Part shown: positions 7,823-16,628 of the stretch, piece by piece
Position numbering within the stretch: the first letter of the stretch is position 1
Layout of the letters: each line of letters opens with the position of its first letter
Origin: Ferrovibrio sp. MS7
GTDB lineage: Bacteria > Pseudomonadota > Alphaproteobacteria > Ferrovibrionales > Ferrovibrionaceae
DNA length: 64,000 nucleotides
Reading direction: 5' to 3'
Assembly: GCF_038404985.1 (NCBI RefSeq)
Contig: NZ_JBBKBA010000001.1
Location: 1,640,001-1,704,000 of the forward strand
The notes under the pieces: generated by a model
Databases searched by the model: none
Told to the model about the DNA's origin: nothing
What the model saw: only the letters and a program-made list of their open reading frames with translations
Program-made: the position numbers and the translations under genes

Positions 7823-9217
7823 ATGAACCGTGTACTGCCAGCGTCCGGTATTGATTTCCCGTTACATGTACCGGTGCTGGTGATCGGCGCCGGTGCCTGT
7901 GGTCTCACTGCAGCCCTGGCGGCTCATGATGCCGGCGCAGAAGTTCTGGTGCTGGAGCGCGATCCGAGCCCCAGCGGCTCCACCGCCATGTCATCGGGCA
8001 TGATCCCGGCGGCTGGCACCAGCTTGCAGCAGAAAAGCGGCGTGGTTGATTCTGCCGCATTGATGGCCGCCGATATCCAGGCCAAGGCGCACGGTGAGAA
8101 TGATCCGGCCATGGTCGCGGCGATCTGCGCCGCCTCCGGCGCCACAGTGGATTGGCTGGTACACAAGCATCGCGTGCCGCTCACCCTGGTCGAAGGGTTT
8201 CTCTATCCCGGCCACAGCGTTGCGCGCATGCATGCGCCGGTCTCGCGCAGTGGCGCTGATTTGATTGCCGGATTACTCGCGGCCACTGGAGCCTCCGGCA
8301 TTGATATCGTCTGCGATGCCATTGTCACCACACTGTTTTCCGAAGCGGACGGCCGTATCCGTGGCGTGACATTGCGGCGGCCGGATGGCAGTGAGGAACG
8401 CATAGGCTGCACTGCGCTGGTGCTGGCCTGCTCCGGTTTTGGTGGGAATACCGATTTGGTGGCGCGCCATATCCCAGAGATGGCTGGCGCATTGTATTAT
8501 GGCCACACTGGTAATCGCGGCGATGCGCTGCTCTGGGGTGAGCAGCTCGGCGCCGGTGTCGGCAATCTTGGCGCTTACCAGGGCCATGGCTCGCTGGCCT
8601 CGCCGCATGCCATCCTGATCACCTGGGCCTTGATGATCGAAGGTGGCTTCCAGGTGAACGCGAGGGCTGAGCGCTTTTCCTGCGAGCACGATGGCTATTC
8701 CGAGCAGGCGATGCGTGTCATCCAGCAGCCCGGTGGGGTGGCTTGGAATATCTATGACGAGCGCCTGCACAAGCTGGGCCTCGATTTCGAGGATTATCGT
8801 GAGGCGGTTAATGCTGGTGCGGTCAAATCCGCCACCGATATCGCAACATTGGCGAGTGCGTGCGGCCTGCCTGGCGAGGCGTTGGCGGCAAGCCTGGCCG
8901 AGACGCGGCGTCTCGCAGCGGGCGAGGGGAGGGATCGTTTCGGCCGCGATTTCACCGGCAAGCCGCCGCTTGTCGGGCCGTATTTTGCGGTGAAGGTCAC
9001 CGGGGCGCTGTTTCACACCCAGGGCGGCCTTGCCATAGATACTGAGGCTCGCGTGCTGCGGCCGGATGGTTCCCCCTTGCCGAACCTGTTCGCCGGCGGT
9101 GGCGCCGCCTGTGGCATATCTGGACGGGGCCGCGATGGCTACCTGTCTGGCAACGGCCTGCTTGCCGCCACCGTGCTCGGCGCCAAGGCTGGGCGCTCTG
9201 CGGCCGGCCTTTCCTGA
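7823..9217 (+). CDS. FAD-dependent fumarate-reductase/ketosteroid-dehydrogenase-like flavoprotein
   Basis: A 464-aa FAD_binding_2 protein. The dinucleotide-binding VLVIGAGACGLTAALAAHDAG is near residue 21, and the second FAD motif (about residues 405-445) ends in GRDGYLSGNGLLAATVLGAKAGR. No signal peptide or haem motif is visible, so it should be cytoplasmic and rely on an outside electron partner. Members reduce or desaturate C=C bonds next to a carbonyl (fumarate, urocanate, 3-ketosteroids). As last gene of the operon, it could make or remove the double bond handled by the hydratase. A GAGG ribosome site lies about 10 bases before the ATG. The substrate is unknown. Confidence 0.83.
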   Translation: MNRVLPASGIDFPLHVPVLVIGAGACGLTAALAAHDAGAEVLVLERDPSPSGSTAMSSGMIPAAGTSLQQKSGVVDSAALMAADIQAKAHGENDPAMVAAICAASGATVDWLVHKHRVPLTLVEGFLYPGHSVARMHAPVSRSGADLIAGLLAATGASGIDIVCDAIVTTLFSEADGRIRGVTLRRPDGSEERIGCTALVLACSGFGGNTDLVARHIPEMAGALYYGHTGNRGDALLWGEQLGAGVGNLGAYQGHGSLASPHAILITWALMIEGGFQVNARAERFSCEHDGYSEQAMRVIQQPGGVAWNIYDERLHKLGLDFEDYREAVNAGAVKSATDIATLASACGLPGEALAASLAETRRLAAGEGRDRFGRDFTGKPPLVGPYFAVKVTGALFHTQGGLAIDTEARVLRPDGSPLPNLFAGGGAACGISGRGRDGYLSGNGLLAATVLGAKAGRSAAGLS

Positions 9218-9290
9218 CCGTTATATAACTGATTGTATTTATTGAAATAAGTCGTTTCTCGGCGGCGTTTTCTACCTAGGCATTCAGGAG

Positions 9291-9335
9291 GGTTGCGCCA
9301 GCAATCTTGACTGGGTTGCGCCTATTGCTAATAGT
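9291..9335 (+). promoter_or_regulatory. putA promoter with two GGTTGCGCC repeats
   Basis: A candidate sigma-70 promoter, TTGACT (9307-9312), 17-base spacer, AATAGT (9330-9335), precedes the putA GTG start at 9384. GGTTGCGCC occurs at 9291-9299 and again at 9314-9322, 23 bases apart, flanking the -35 box and inside the spacer. Enteric PutA proteins with an N-terminal ribbon-helix-helix bind GTTGCA-type sites to repress their own gene, so these repeats are plausible PutA operators. This is inferred from motif similarity and position. Confidence 0.45.
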
Positions 9336-9383
9336 GGCGCTACCTTTTTCTGGCCCTGCCATTATACAGCCCTGGAGCCTGCC

Positions 9384-12300
9384 GTGCCGGTCACCACTAT
9401 TGGCGTCAAGATCGACGACGAGCTGAAGCAACGATTGAAACTGGCTGCCGAGGGCATGGGCCGTTCGCCACATTGGCTGATCAAGCAGGCGATCTTCTCG
9501 GTGCTGGAACGGGTAGAGCGCGGGGATACGCTGCAGGATCTGTTCGGTGACAGCCGGGCCGTGGATGTTTCAGAGGTGAGTGCGGCAGCAGAAGCACCCC
9601 AGCCGCCGTTCCTGGAATTCGCCCAATCGGTTCAGCCGCAGAGCGTGTTGCGGGCCAAGATCACCGCCGCCTATCGCCGCCCGGAAACCGAATGCCTGCC
9701 GCAACTCATCGCCGAAGCATCGTTGCCCAAGGCGGTGACAGCAGCAGCGCGCGATCTTGCCACCCGGCTGGTCGAACGGCTGCGCGACAGGGACCAGTCC
9801 GGTGGTGTTGAGGGCCTGATTCACGAATATTCGCTGTCCAGTCAGGAAGGTGTGGCGCTGATGTGCCTGGCCGAGGCATTGCTGCGCATCCCTGACCGCG
9901 CCACGCGCGATGCATTGATCCGCGACAAGATCGGCCATGGCGACTGGGAAGCGCATCTCGGCAACAGCCGTTCGCTGTTCGTGAATGCTGCCACCTGGGG
10001 TCTGCTGATTACCGGCCGCCTCGCCAGCACCAATAGCGGCAAGTCGCTTTCCGGGGCGCTTGGCAAGTTGATTGCCAAGGGCGGCGAACCGCTGATCCGC
10101 AAGGGTGTCGATATCGCCATGCGCATGATGGGCGAGCAGTTCGTTTGCGGCCAGAGCATAGCCGACGCCCTGGCCAATAGCCGCAAATGGGAAGCGCTGG
10201 GTTTTCGCTACTCCTACGACATGCTGGGCGAGGCAGCGGTCACGGCGGCGGATGCGCAACGCTATTATGCGGATTACGAACAGGCGATCCACGCCATTGG
10301 CAAGTCGGCGGCGCGACGCGGCATTTATGAGGGGCCCGGTATCTCGGTGAAGCTGTCGGCGCTGCATCCGCGTTACAACCGCGCCAATCTCGATCGCGTG
10401 AAAACCGAACTGTTGCCGCGACTGAAGGCGCTGACCCTGCTGGCGCGGCGCTACGATATCGGCCTCAATATTGATGCGGAGGAAGCGGATCGTCTGGAAG
10501 TTTCGCTCGATCTGCTGGAAAGCCTCTGCTTCGATCCAGAGTTGGCGGGTTGGAACGGCATCGGCTTCGTGGTGCAGGCTTATCAGAAGCGCGCGCCCTT
10601 CGTACTCGACTGGATCATTGATCTGGCGCGCCGCAGCGGTCATCGGGTGATGGTGCGGCTGGTCAAGGGTGCCTATTGGGACAGCGAAATCAAGCGTGCC
10701 CAGGTGGATGGCTTGGAAGGCTTTCCTGTTTTCACCCGCAAGGTACATACCGATGTGTCGTATCTGGCCTGTGCCCGCAAGCTGCTGGCGGTGCCGGATG
10801 CGGTCTACCCGCAATTCGCCACCCATAATGCGCAGACGCTTGCCACCATTCATGCGATGGCCGGCGAGAACTATTATGTCGGCCAGTATGAGTTCCAATG
10901 CCTGCATGGCATGGGCGAGCCGCTGTATCAGGAGGTGGTGGGCCGCGACAAGCTGAACCGGCCTTGCCGGATTTATGCCCCGGTGGGTACCCATGAGACG
11001 CTGCTGGCCTATCTGGTGCGGCGCCTGCTGGAGAATGGCGCGAATACCTCTTTCGTCAACCAGATCGCCGACACTGCGATACCGGTTGAGAAGTTGACCG
11101 CCGATCCAGTGGAGGCGGCACGCGCCATCCAGCCGCTCGGTGCGCCGCACCCGAAGATTGCACTGCCATGTGACATGCTTGGTGCTCGCCGCAATTCCAC
11201 CGGCCTGGATCTCACCAATGAGCAGCGCCTGGCGTCACTTTCCGCAGCCTTGCTTTCAGGTGTGGATCAAGGCTGGCGCGCGGAGCCGTTGCTGGCCGAT
11301 GGTGCGGTGACAGAAGGCGATACACTGCTGGTACGTAATCCCGCCAATCGCAACGATGTGGTTGGTCGCGTGGTGGTGTCGGATGAAGCCCTGGTCAGCC
11401 GGGCTGTTGCCGGCGCGGTCGCTGCCGCGCCGATCTGGCAGGCAACGCCGCCGGCAGAGCGGGCGCAATGCCTGCATGCCGCTGCCGATCTGCTGGAAGA
11501 GCGGATGCCATTACTGTTGGGTCTGATTGTACGCGAGGCTGGCAAGTCATTGCCGAATGCCATCGGCGAGGTGCGCGAGGCTGTCGACTTCCTGCGCTAC
11601 TATGCAGATGCCGTGGCGAGAGACTTTTCCAACGATACGCATCGACCGCTGGGGCCAGTGGTCTGCATCAGCCCGTGGAATTTCCCGCTCGCCATCTTCA
11701 TGGGGCAGGTGGCGGCAGCACTTGCGGCGGGCAATGTGGTTGTCGCCAAGCCGGCAGAGGAGACGCCGCTGATCGCGGCCCAGGCCGTACATATCCTGCG
11801 CGAAGCCGGCGTGCCGCCGGGCAGCATTCAGCTAGTGCCAGGCGATGGCCGCATTGGCGCCGCGCTGGTGGGCGATACGCGCATCCGTGGTGTGATGTTC
11901 ACCGGCTCCACCGAGGTGGCTCGTCTGATCCAGAAGCAATTGGCGCCGCGCCTGACGCCTGATGGCAACCCGATCCCGCTGGTCGCGGAGACCGGTGGCC
12001 TCAATGCGATGATTGTCGATTCTTCGGCGCTGCCGGAACAGGTGGTGGCCGATGTGCTGGCCTCGGCTTTTGACTCCGCAGGCCAGCGTTGCTCTGCGCT
12101 GCGGGTGCTGTGCCTGCAGGAAGATATTGCCGATCACGTCCTGGCGATGCTGAAGGGTGCCATGGCCGAGCTTGCCATTGGCTCGCCGGATCGGCTTTCG
12201 GTAGATATCGGCCCGGTGATCACGGCAACGGCGCAGCAATCCATTCAGGCCCATATCGATGAGCTGAGGGCCAAAGGCTGCCGCGTGACGCAGCTAGAAC

Positions 12301-13250
12301 TCCCCGCTCAGGCAAGGTTCGGCAGCTTCGTACCCCCGACTATAATCGAATTGCCTCGGATTACCGATCTGGCCCGCGAAGTATTTGGCCCGGTGCTGCA
12401 TGTGGTGCGCTTCCCTCGCGATGAAGTCGATGCCCTGATCGCGGATATCAACGCATCCGGCTATGGCCTCACCTTTGGTGTGCATAGCCGCATCGAAGAG
12501 AGCATTGCCCATATCACGCAGGGCATCGCAGCCGGCAATCTTTATGTCAACCGCAACATTATCGGGGCCGTGGTCGGCGTGCAGCCTTTCGGCGGCCAAG
12601 GCCTCTCGGGCACCGGACCGAAAGCAGGCGGGCCGCTGTATCTGCGTCGCCTGCTGTCTTCTGTGCCACGGATGTCGACGCTGACCGGAGCTGCGGCAGC
12701 CCAGCCGGCCAAAGATTTCCTGACTTGGCTGTTGGCCCAAGGCCATGCAGAGGAAGCGCAGATCTGCCAGGATTACATCCAGCGCAGCCCGTTGGGGTAT
12801 ATGGGCGATCTGGCCGGTCCCGTGGGTGAGCGCAATGTCTATACCTTGCTGCCACGCGGCAATATTCGCTGTGTGCCGCAATCGCGCTCTGGCCTGTTCA
12901 CGCAGATTGCCGCCGTGTTGGCTACCGGTAACCGGGCCATCCTGCCGCAGCAGCTTGCCTTCCCGGAGGCGTTGGCTAGTTTGCCGCCTGGCTTGCAGCC
13001 GTGGTTGCTGCAGGATGATTCTGAGCCGGATATTGCTGCCGTGTTGTTTGAAGGTGATGGCGATGCACTGAGCCGGCTGGCGCAACAGCTTGCCGAAAGC
13101 CTGCCGCGCGTGGTGCCGATTTTCGGCAGACCTGCTGCGTCACATTCAGGTGATGCAGGCTACCCGCTGGAATTCCTGGTGGCCGAACGTGCGATCAGCA
13201 CCAATACGGCGGCGGCTGGTGGCAATGCCAGCCTGATGAGCATCGGCTGA
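9384..13250 (+). CDS. putA: Trifunctional proline utilisation protein PutA
   Basis: Oxidises proline to glutamate in two steps and, in the trifunctional class, represses its own promoter. The 1288-aa length matches that class. Domains: ribbon-helix-helix (about residues 1-48, VTTIGVKIDDELKQRLKLAA), FAD proline dehydrogenase (about 180-560, with VKLSALHPRY and the VRLVKGAYWD strand), pyrroline-5-carboxylate dehydrogenase (about 630-1100, Cys903 in GQRCSA, FTGSTEVAR), then a C-terminal ALDH-like domain. The start is GTG at 9384 with GGAG 6 bases before it; it gives the complete DNA-binding domain. It stands alone, converging with the GntR gene. A reverse-strand open frame of 526 codons inside it is a codon-bias shadow. 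Confidence 0.97.
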   Translation: MPVTTIGVKIDDELKQRLKLAAEGMGRSPHWLIKQAIFSVLERVERGDTLQDLFGDSRAVDVSEVSAAAEAPQPPFLEFAQSVQPQSVLRAKITAAYRRPETECLPQLIAEASLPKAVTAAARDLATRLVERLRDRDQSGGVEGLIHEYSLSSQEGVALMCLAEALLRIPDRATRDALIRDKIGHGDWEAHLGNSRSLFVNAATWGLLITGRLASTNSGKSLSGALGKLIAKGGEPLIRKGVDIAMRMMGEQFVCGQSIADALANSRKWEALGFRYSYDMLGEAAVTAADAQRYYADYEQAIHAIGKSAARRGIYEGPGISVKLSALHPRYNRANLDRVKTELLPRLKALTLLARRYDIGLNIDAEEADRLEVSLDLLESLCFDPELAGWNGIGFVVQAYQKRAPFVLDWIIDLARRSGHRVMVRLVKGAYWDSEIKRAQVDGLEGFPVFTRKVHTDVSYLACARKLLAVPDAVYPQFATHNAQTLATIHAMAGENYYVGQYEFQCLHGMGEPLYQEVVGRDKLNRPCRIYAPVGTHETLLAYLVRRLLENGANTSFVNQIADTAIPVEKLTADPVEAARAIQPLGAPHPKIALPCDMLGARRNSTGLDLTNEQRLASLSAALLSGVDQGWRAEPLLADGAVTEGDTLLVRNPANRNDVVGRVVVSDEALVSRAVAGAVAAAPIWQATPPAERAQCLHAAADLLEERMPLLLGLIVREAGKSLPNAIGEVREAVDFLRYYADAVARDFSNDTHRPLGPVVCISPWNFPLAIFMGQVAAALAAGNVVVAKPAEETPLIAAQAVHILREAGVPPGSIQLVPGDGRIGAALVGDTRIRGVMFTGSTEVARLIQKQLAPRLTPDGNPIPLVAETGGLNAMIVDSSALPEQVVADVLASAFDSAGQRCSALRVLCLQEDIADHVLAMLKGAMAELAIGSPDRLSVDIGPVITATAQQSIQAHIDELRAKGCRVTQLELPAQARFGSFVPPTIIELPRITDLAREVFGPVLHVVRFPRDEVDALIADINASGYGLTFGVHSRIEESIAHITQGIAAGNLYVNRNIIGAVVGVQPFGGQGLSGTGPKAGGPLYLRRLLSSVPRMSTLTGAAAAQPAKDFLTWLLAQGHAEEAQICQDYIQRSPLGYMGDLAGPVGERNVYTLLPRGNIRCVPQSRSGLFTQIAAVLATGNRAILPQQLAFPEALASLPPGLQPWLLQDDSEPDIAAVLFEGDGDALSRLAQQLAESLPRVVPIFGRPAASHSGDAGYPLEFLVAERAISTNTAAAGGNASLMSIG

Positions 13251-13258
13251 AGCGAGGG

Positions 13259-13990
13259 TTACTCGGCAGATTGCTTGGGGTCGTGATCAAGATGGCCGAC
13301 AATGCTGTCGGACACATCATGCAGATGCTCTTTCATCGCTGCGGCGGCCGCGTCCGGATTGCCTGACATCAGGCAGCGCACGATGCGGTCGTGATGTTCC
13401 GCCGCACCTTCGCTCAGCTTCTCGTATTCGTTGGCGCGATGCCGGGCCCGATGTACATGCCACATGATATGCTCATGCATGTCGGCCAGGGTTTTGTTTT
13501 CGGCGCCCAGCACGATGGCGCGATGAAATTCATCATTCAGGCGATAATAGGTCGAGGGATCGTGCTGATGCGCGGCGGCGTTCATGCGCATATGCAGCAG
13601 GTTGATCTGCTCCAGCACCGCCGGCGGTCGGGTCATCGCCACTTTCGCAGCGGCTGCCTGCTCCAGTGCGGAAAGCACTTCCATTTTCTCGGCCACATCG
13701 GGCTGTGTCGGGTCGGTGACCACGGCACCGACATGCGGCACCAGTTCCACCAGGCCTTCAGCTTCCAGGATTTTCAGCGCGTCGCGCATCGGCGTGCGTG
13801 AAATGCCAAACTCGGCGCAGAGCAGAGGCTCCGGCAGTCGTTCGCCAGGACGCCAGCGGCCTTCCACGATGTCACGGCGGATATGCGGCAGCACCTGTTC
13901 ATGCATCGGCTCGCGGCTGATCACCGTGCGCCGCATTGGAAGGTCGCTCGGTTCGGCAGCGCTGCGCGGAAGGGCAGCGATTTTAGTCAT
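13259..13990 (-). CDS. GntR-family (FadR/FCD) transcriptional regulator
   Basis: A 243-aa repressor-type regulator with an N-terminal winged helix (about residues 30-95; EPLLCAEFGISRTPMRDALKILEAEGLVE) and a C-terminal all-helical FCD ligand domain with metal-binding-type histidines (RLNDEFHRAIV, HEHIMWHVHRARH, EHHDRIV). The ATG at 13990 is preferred to an in-frame GTG at 14038, since family N-termini begin shortly before the helix-turn-helix. It is divergent from the molybdenum hydroxylase operon starting at 14241, with a perfect GTATAC-centred palindrome between them. It very likely controls that operon and itself, with a pathway intermediate as inducer. Confidence 0.9.
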   Translation of the reverse strand: MTKIAALPRSAAEPSDLPMRRTVISREPMHEQVLPHIRRDIVEGRWRPGERLPEPLLCAEFGISRTPMRDALKILEAEGLVELVPHVGAVVTDPTQPDVAEKMEVLSALEQAAAAKVAMTRPPAVLEQINLLHMRMNAAAHQHDPSTYYRLNDEFHRAIVLGAENKTLADMHEHIMWHVHRARHRANEYEKLSEGAAEHHDRIVRCLMSGNPDAAAAAMKEHLHDVSDSIVGHLDHDPKQSAE

Positions 13991-14135
13991 CACGTCCAAT
14001 CCTCGTTCCTCACCGATTCTATCTGCCGGCCTTCCCACTTACCCCTTATTGGGGAGGGAGAGAGGCTTTGGCAAGCCCATACGTGTGCCTGAATAAGGAG
14101 CAATACTGGTTCAGGCAAATTCTTGTGCATTTGAT

Positions 14136-14181
14136 GTTTGACTCTCGTCAAACAGATCGTATACGATATTCATTATACGAT
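14136..14181 (+). promoter_or_regulatory. Promoter/operator of the molybdenum hydroxylase operon
   Basis: ATCGTATACGAT at 14156-14167 is a perfect 12-base palindrome; a partial copy with the right half TATACGAT ends at 14181, 14 bases on. GTATAC-centred palindromes are typical operators of FCD-type GntR regulators, one of which is encoded divergently. TTGACT (14138-14143), 18 bases, TACGAT (14162-14167) forms a candidate promoter whose -10 lies inside the palindrome. A further perfect inverted repeat, GTTTGAC-N4-GTCAAAC, covers 14136-14153 around the -35. Repression by blocking polymerase is inferred. Confidence 0.55.
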
Positions 14182-14240
14182 GATTGGGCCGACAGTATAG
14201 GCCTAATTGTTGAAATTATTGCAAAATTTATGTCTCGGGG

Positions 14241-16625
14241 ATGACGAGTCAGATGGCGAATGGGACGATCGACGCTGCCGCTACCGGAAAAAGCCGCCCC
14301 CAGGGCGTCGGTAATGCAGTCCTTCGGGTCGAGGATCGGCGCTTTCTTGAGGGCAAGGGCGAGTATCTCGCCGACCTAAATATCCCCGGCACCTGGGACC
14401 TGGCTTTCCTGCGCAGCCCCGTCGCCCATGCCAGGCTCAAGGGCGTCACGATCCCCGAACAATATCGCGGCCAGGTTTTCCTGATCGACGCCATTGATTT
14501 CGCCAAGCCGATCGTCGCCGTGGGTAAGGCACCGGGCTTCAAATATTCCGAATATCCGCCGCTGGCGCGCGAGCGTATCCGTTTCGTCGGCGAGCCGATT
14601 GCCATGTGTATCGCGCCCACCCGTGCCGAAGCCGAGGATATCGCCCAGGCCTGCGAACTCGATATCGAGGAACTCCCGGCTTTGTGGGATATCGACGTGG
14701 CATTACAGCCCGGTGCGCCGACCCTGCATGATGGCTGGACCGACAATCTCTATGTCACCACCGAGATCAAGACCGGCGATATTGCCGAAGCCAAGGCGGC
14801 TGCCGCGGTTACGGTGAAGAAGTCGCTGCGCATGGGCCGCCATGTCGGCGTATCGCTGGAAACCCGCGGTGTGCTGGCGCATTACGACCGCCGGCTTGGC
14901 GAACTGGTAGTGTATTCCTCCACCCAGTTTCCGCATGTCATCCGCACCATCCTGGCGCAGGCCCTCGGCATTGCCGAATCGACTTTGCGCGTGGTGGCAC
15001 CCGATGTCGGCGGCGGCTTCGGCCCAAAGAATAATTTCCAGCCCGAGGAACTGGCCGTAGCGGCGCTGGCGATGAAGCTGGGCCGACCGTTGCGCTGGCT
15101 GGAAGATCGCCGCGAGCATTTCATTGCCTCTCCCCATGCCCGTGAGCACCGCTACGAACTCACCGCCTACGCCGATGCCAAGGGCAAGCTGCTCGGCGTC
15201 GAGGGGCAGGTGACGGTGGATGCCGGCGCCTATTCAGTCTGGCCCTGGACCGCCTCGATGGAGGCCGGCATGGCCGCGGGCATCATGACCGGGCCTTACG
15301 ACATCCCGATCTATCACGGCCGCGCGATTACCGTTGGCACCAACAAGTCGCCGCTCGGGCCCTATCGCGGCGTCGGTCGCACCGGCGCCTGCTTCGCCAT
15401 CGAAACCCTGATCGATGCGGTGGCGCGGGCGGTGAACCGTCCGCCGGAAGATGTCCGCATCGAAAACATGGTGAAGCCGGAGCAGATGCCGTATCGCTCA
15501 GCCACCCATAAACTCTATGACAGCGGCGATTATCCGGAATGTGCGCGCCGCGCGGTGGCGGCCATCGATCCGGCCGCGATCCGCGCGCGTCAGGCCAAAG
15601 GTGAGCCAGATGGCCGCCTGATCGGCTATGGCGTTGCCAGCTATACCGAACAATCGGCCCATGGCACGGCGGAATGGGTGGCACGTGGCCTGCCGGTGGT
15701 GTTCGGCTTCGAACCGGCTTTAGGCCGCTTCACACCCGATGGCAAGCTGATCCTGTTCGTCGGTATCCAGAATCATGGCCAAGGCCTGGAAACCACCCTG
15801 GCGCAGGTGGCGAGCGAGGAGCTTGGCATTAGCGTCGAGGATGTGGTGGTACGCCATGGCGACAGCTCCACCTCGCCTTATGGCATGGGCACCTTCGCCT
15901 CCCGCAGCATGACCATGGCCGGCGGTGCCGTATCGCGCGCCTGTGCCGAACTGGCAGTGAAGGTGAAACGCATCGGCGCGCATCTGCTGCAGGCACCGGA
16001 AGATCAGGTGAAGCTTGCCGATAATGCCGCCTGGTTTGGCGATCAGTCGATCAGCTTTGCCGAGATCTGCAATGCCGCCTACCTGCATCCGGAGCGTCTG
16101 CCGGAGGGCATGGAGCCGAGCCTGGAAGCCAGTGTGGTCTACGAGCCCGGCCGCTCCACCGGCGCCTTCTCCTATGCCACCCATGCCTGCGTGGTGGCGG
16201 TGGATCCCGGCACCGGCCTTGTCGAAGTGCTGGATTACGTGGTGTGCCACGATTGCGGCACCATGGTGAACCCGTTGCTGGTGGAAGCGCAGGTGGTTGG
16301 CGGTGTCGCCCAGGGTCTCGGCACTGCGCTCTATGAGGAAATCCCCTACGACGAGAATGGCCAGCCGCTGGCCTCCACTTTCCTCGATTATCTGATTCCC
16401 GGCGCCGCCGAGGTGCCGGATGTGCGGGTGCTGCATATGGAAACCCCGTCGCCGCATACCCGCTTTGGTATCAAGGGCATGGGCGAGGGTGGCGCCATCG
16501 CGCCGCCCGCCGTGGTGGTCAATGCCATCAACGATGCCCTGCGCGGCCTGAACGTGGAAATCAGCGAAACCCCGGTCACGCCTGAGCGTTTGCTCGCTGC
16601 CCTGCTTGATGCGCGGAGCCACTAA
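14241..16625 (+). CDS. Molybdenum hydroxylase, molybdopterin-binding large subunit (CoxL-like)
   Basis: Large subunit (794 aa) of a xanthine-oxidase-family hydroxylase that inserts water-derived oxygen into an aromatic, N-heteroaromatic or aldehyde C-H bond. N-terminal Ald_Xan_dh_C-type domain (about 20-140; GKGEYLADLNIPGTWD) is followed by the cofactor-binding domain. The active-site loop is PYRGVGR, not the AYxCSFR of true CO dehydrogenase, so the CO-oxidising role is excluded. The catalytic Glu749 lies in GMGEGG. No Tat signal is visible. It leads an L-M-S gene order with the dioxygenase, ALDH and transporter downstream, so hydroxylation of an imported ring compound is the likely job. An in-frame ATG at 14253 is an alternative start. 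Confidence 0.93.
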   Translation: MTSQMANGTIDAAATGKSRPQGVGNAVLRVEDRRFLEGKGEYLADLNIPGTWDLAFLRSPVAHARLKGVTIPEQYRGQVFLIDAIDFAKPIVAVGKAPGFKYSEYPPLARERIRFVGEPIAMCIAPTRAEAEDIAQACELDIEELPALWDIDVALQPGAPTLHDGWTDNLYVTTEIKTGDIAEAKAAAAVTVKKSLRMGRHVGVSLETRGVLAHYDRRLGELVVYSSTQFPHVIRTILAQALGIAESTLRVVAPDVGGGFGPKNNFQPEELAVAALAMKLGRPLRWLEDRREHFIASPHAREHRYELTAYADAKGKLLGVEGQVTVDAGAYSVWPWTASMEAGMAAGIMTGPYDIPIYHGRAITVGTNKSPLGPYRGVGRTGACFAIETLIDAVARAVNRPPEDVRIENMVKPEQMPYRSATHKLYDSGDYPECARRAVAAIDPAAIRARQAKGEPDGRLIGYGVASYTEQSAHGTAEWVARGLPVVFGFEPALGRFTPDGKLILFVGIQNHGQGLETTLAQVASEELGISVEDVVVRHGDSSTSPYGMGTFASRSMTMAGGAVSRACAELAVKVKRIGAHLLQAPEDQVKLADNAAWFGDQSISFAEICNAAYLHPERLPEGMEPSLEASVVYEPGRSTGAFSYATHACVVAVDPGTGLVEVLDYVVCHDCGTMVNPLLVEAQVVGGVAQGLGTALYEEIPYDENGQPLASTFLDYLIPGAAEVPDVRVLHMETPSPHTRFGIKGMGEGGAIAPPAVVVNAINDALRGLNVEISETPVTPERLLAALLDARSH

Positions 16626-16628
16626 GTC

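Noticed and set aside
9570-11150. Reverse-strand open frame of 526 codons within putA
   Set aside because: The forward frame is unmistakable PutA; the reverse frame is a codon-bias shadow.
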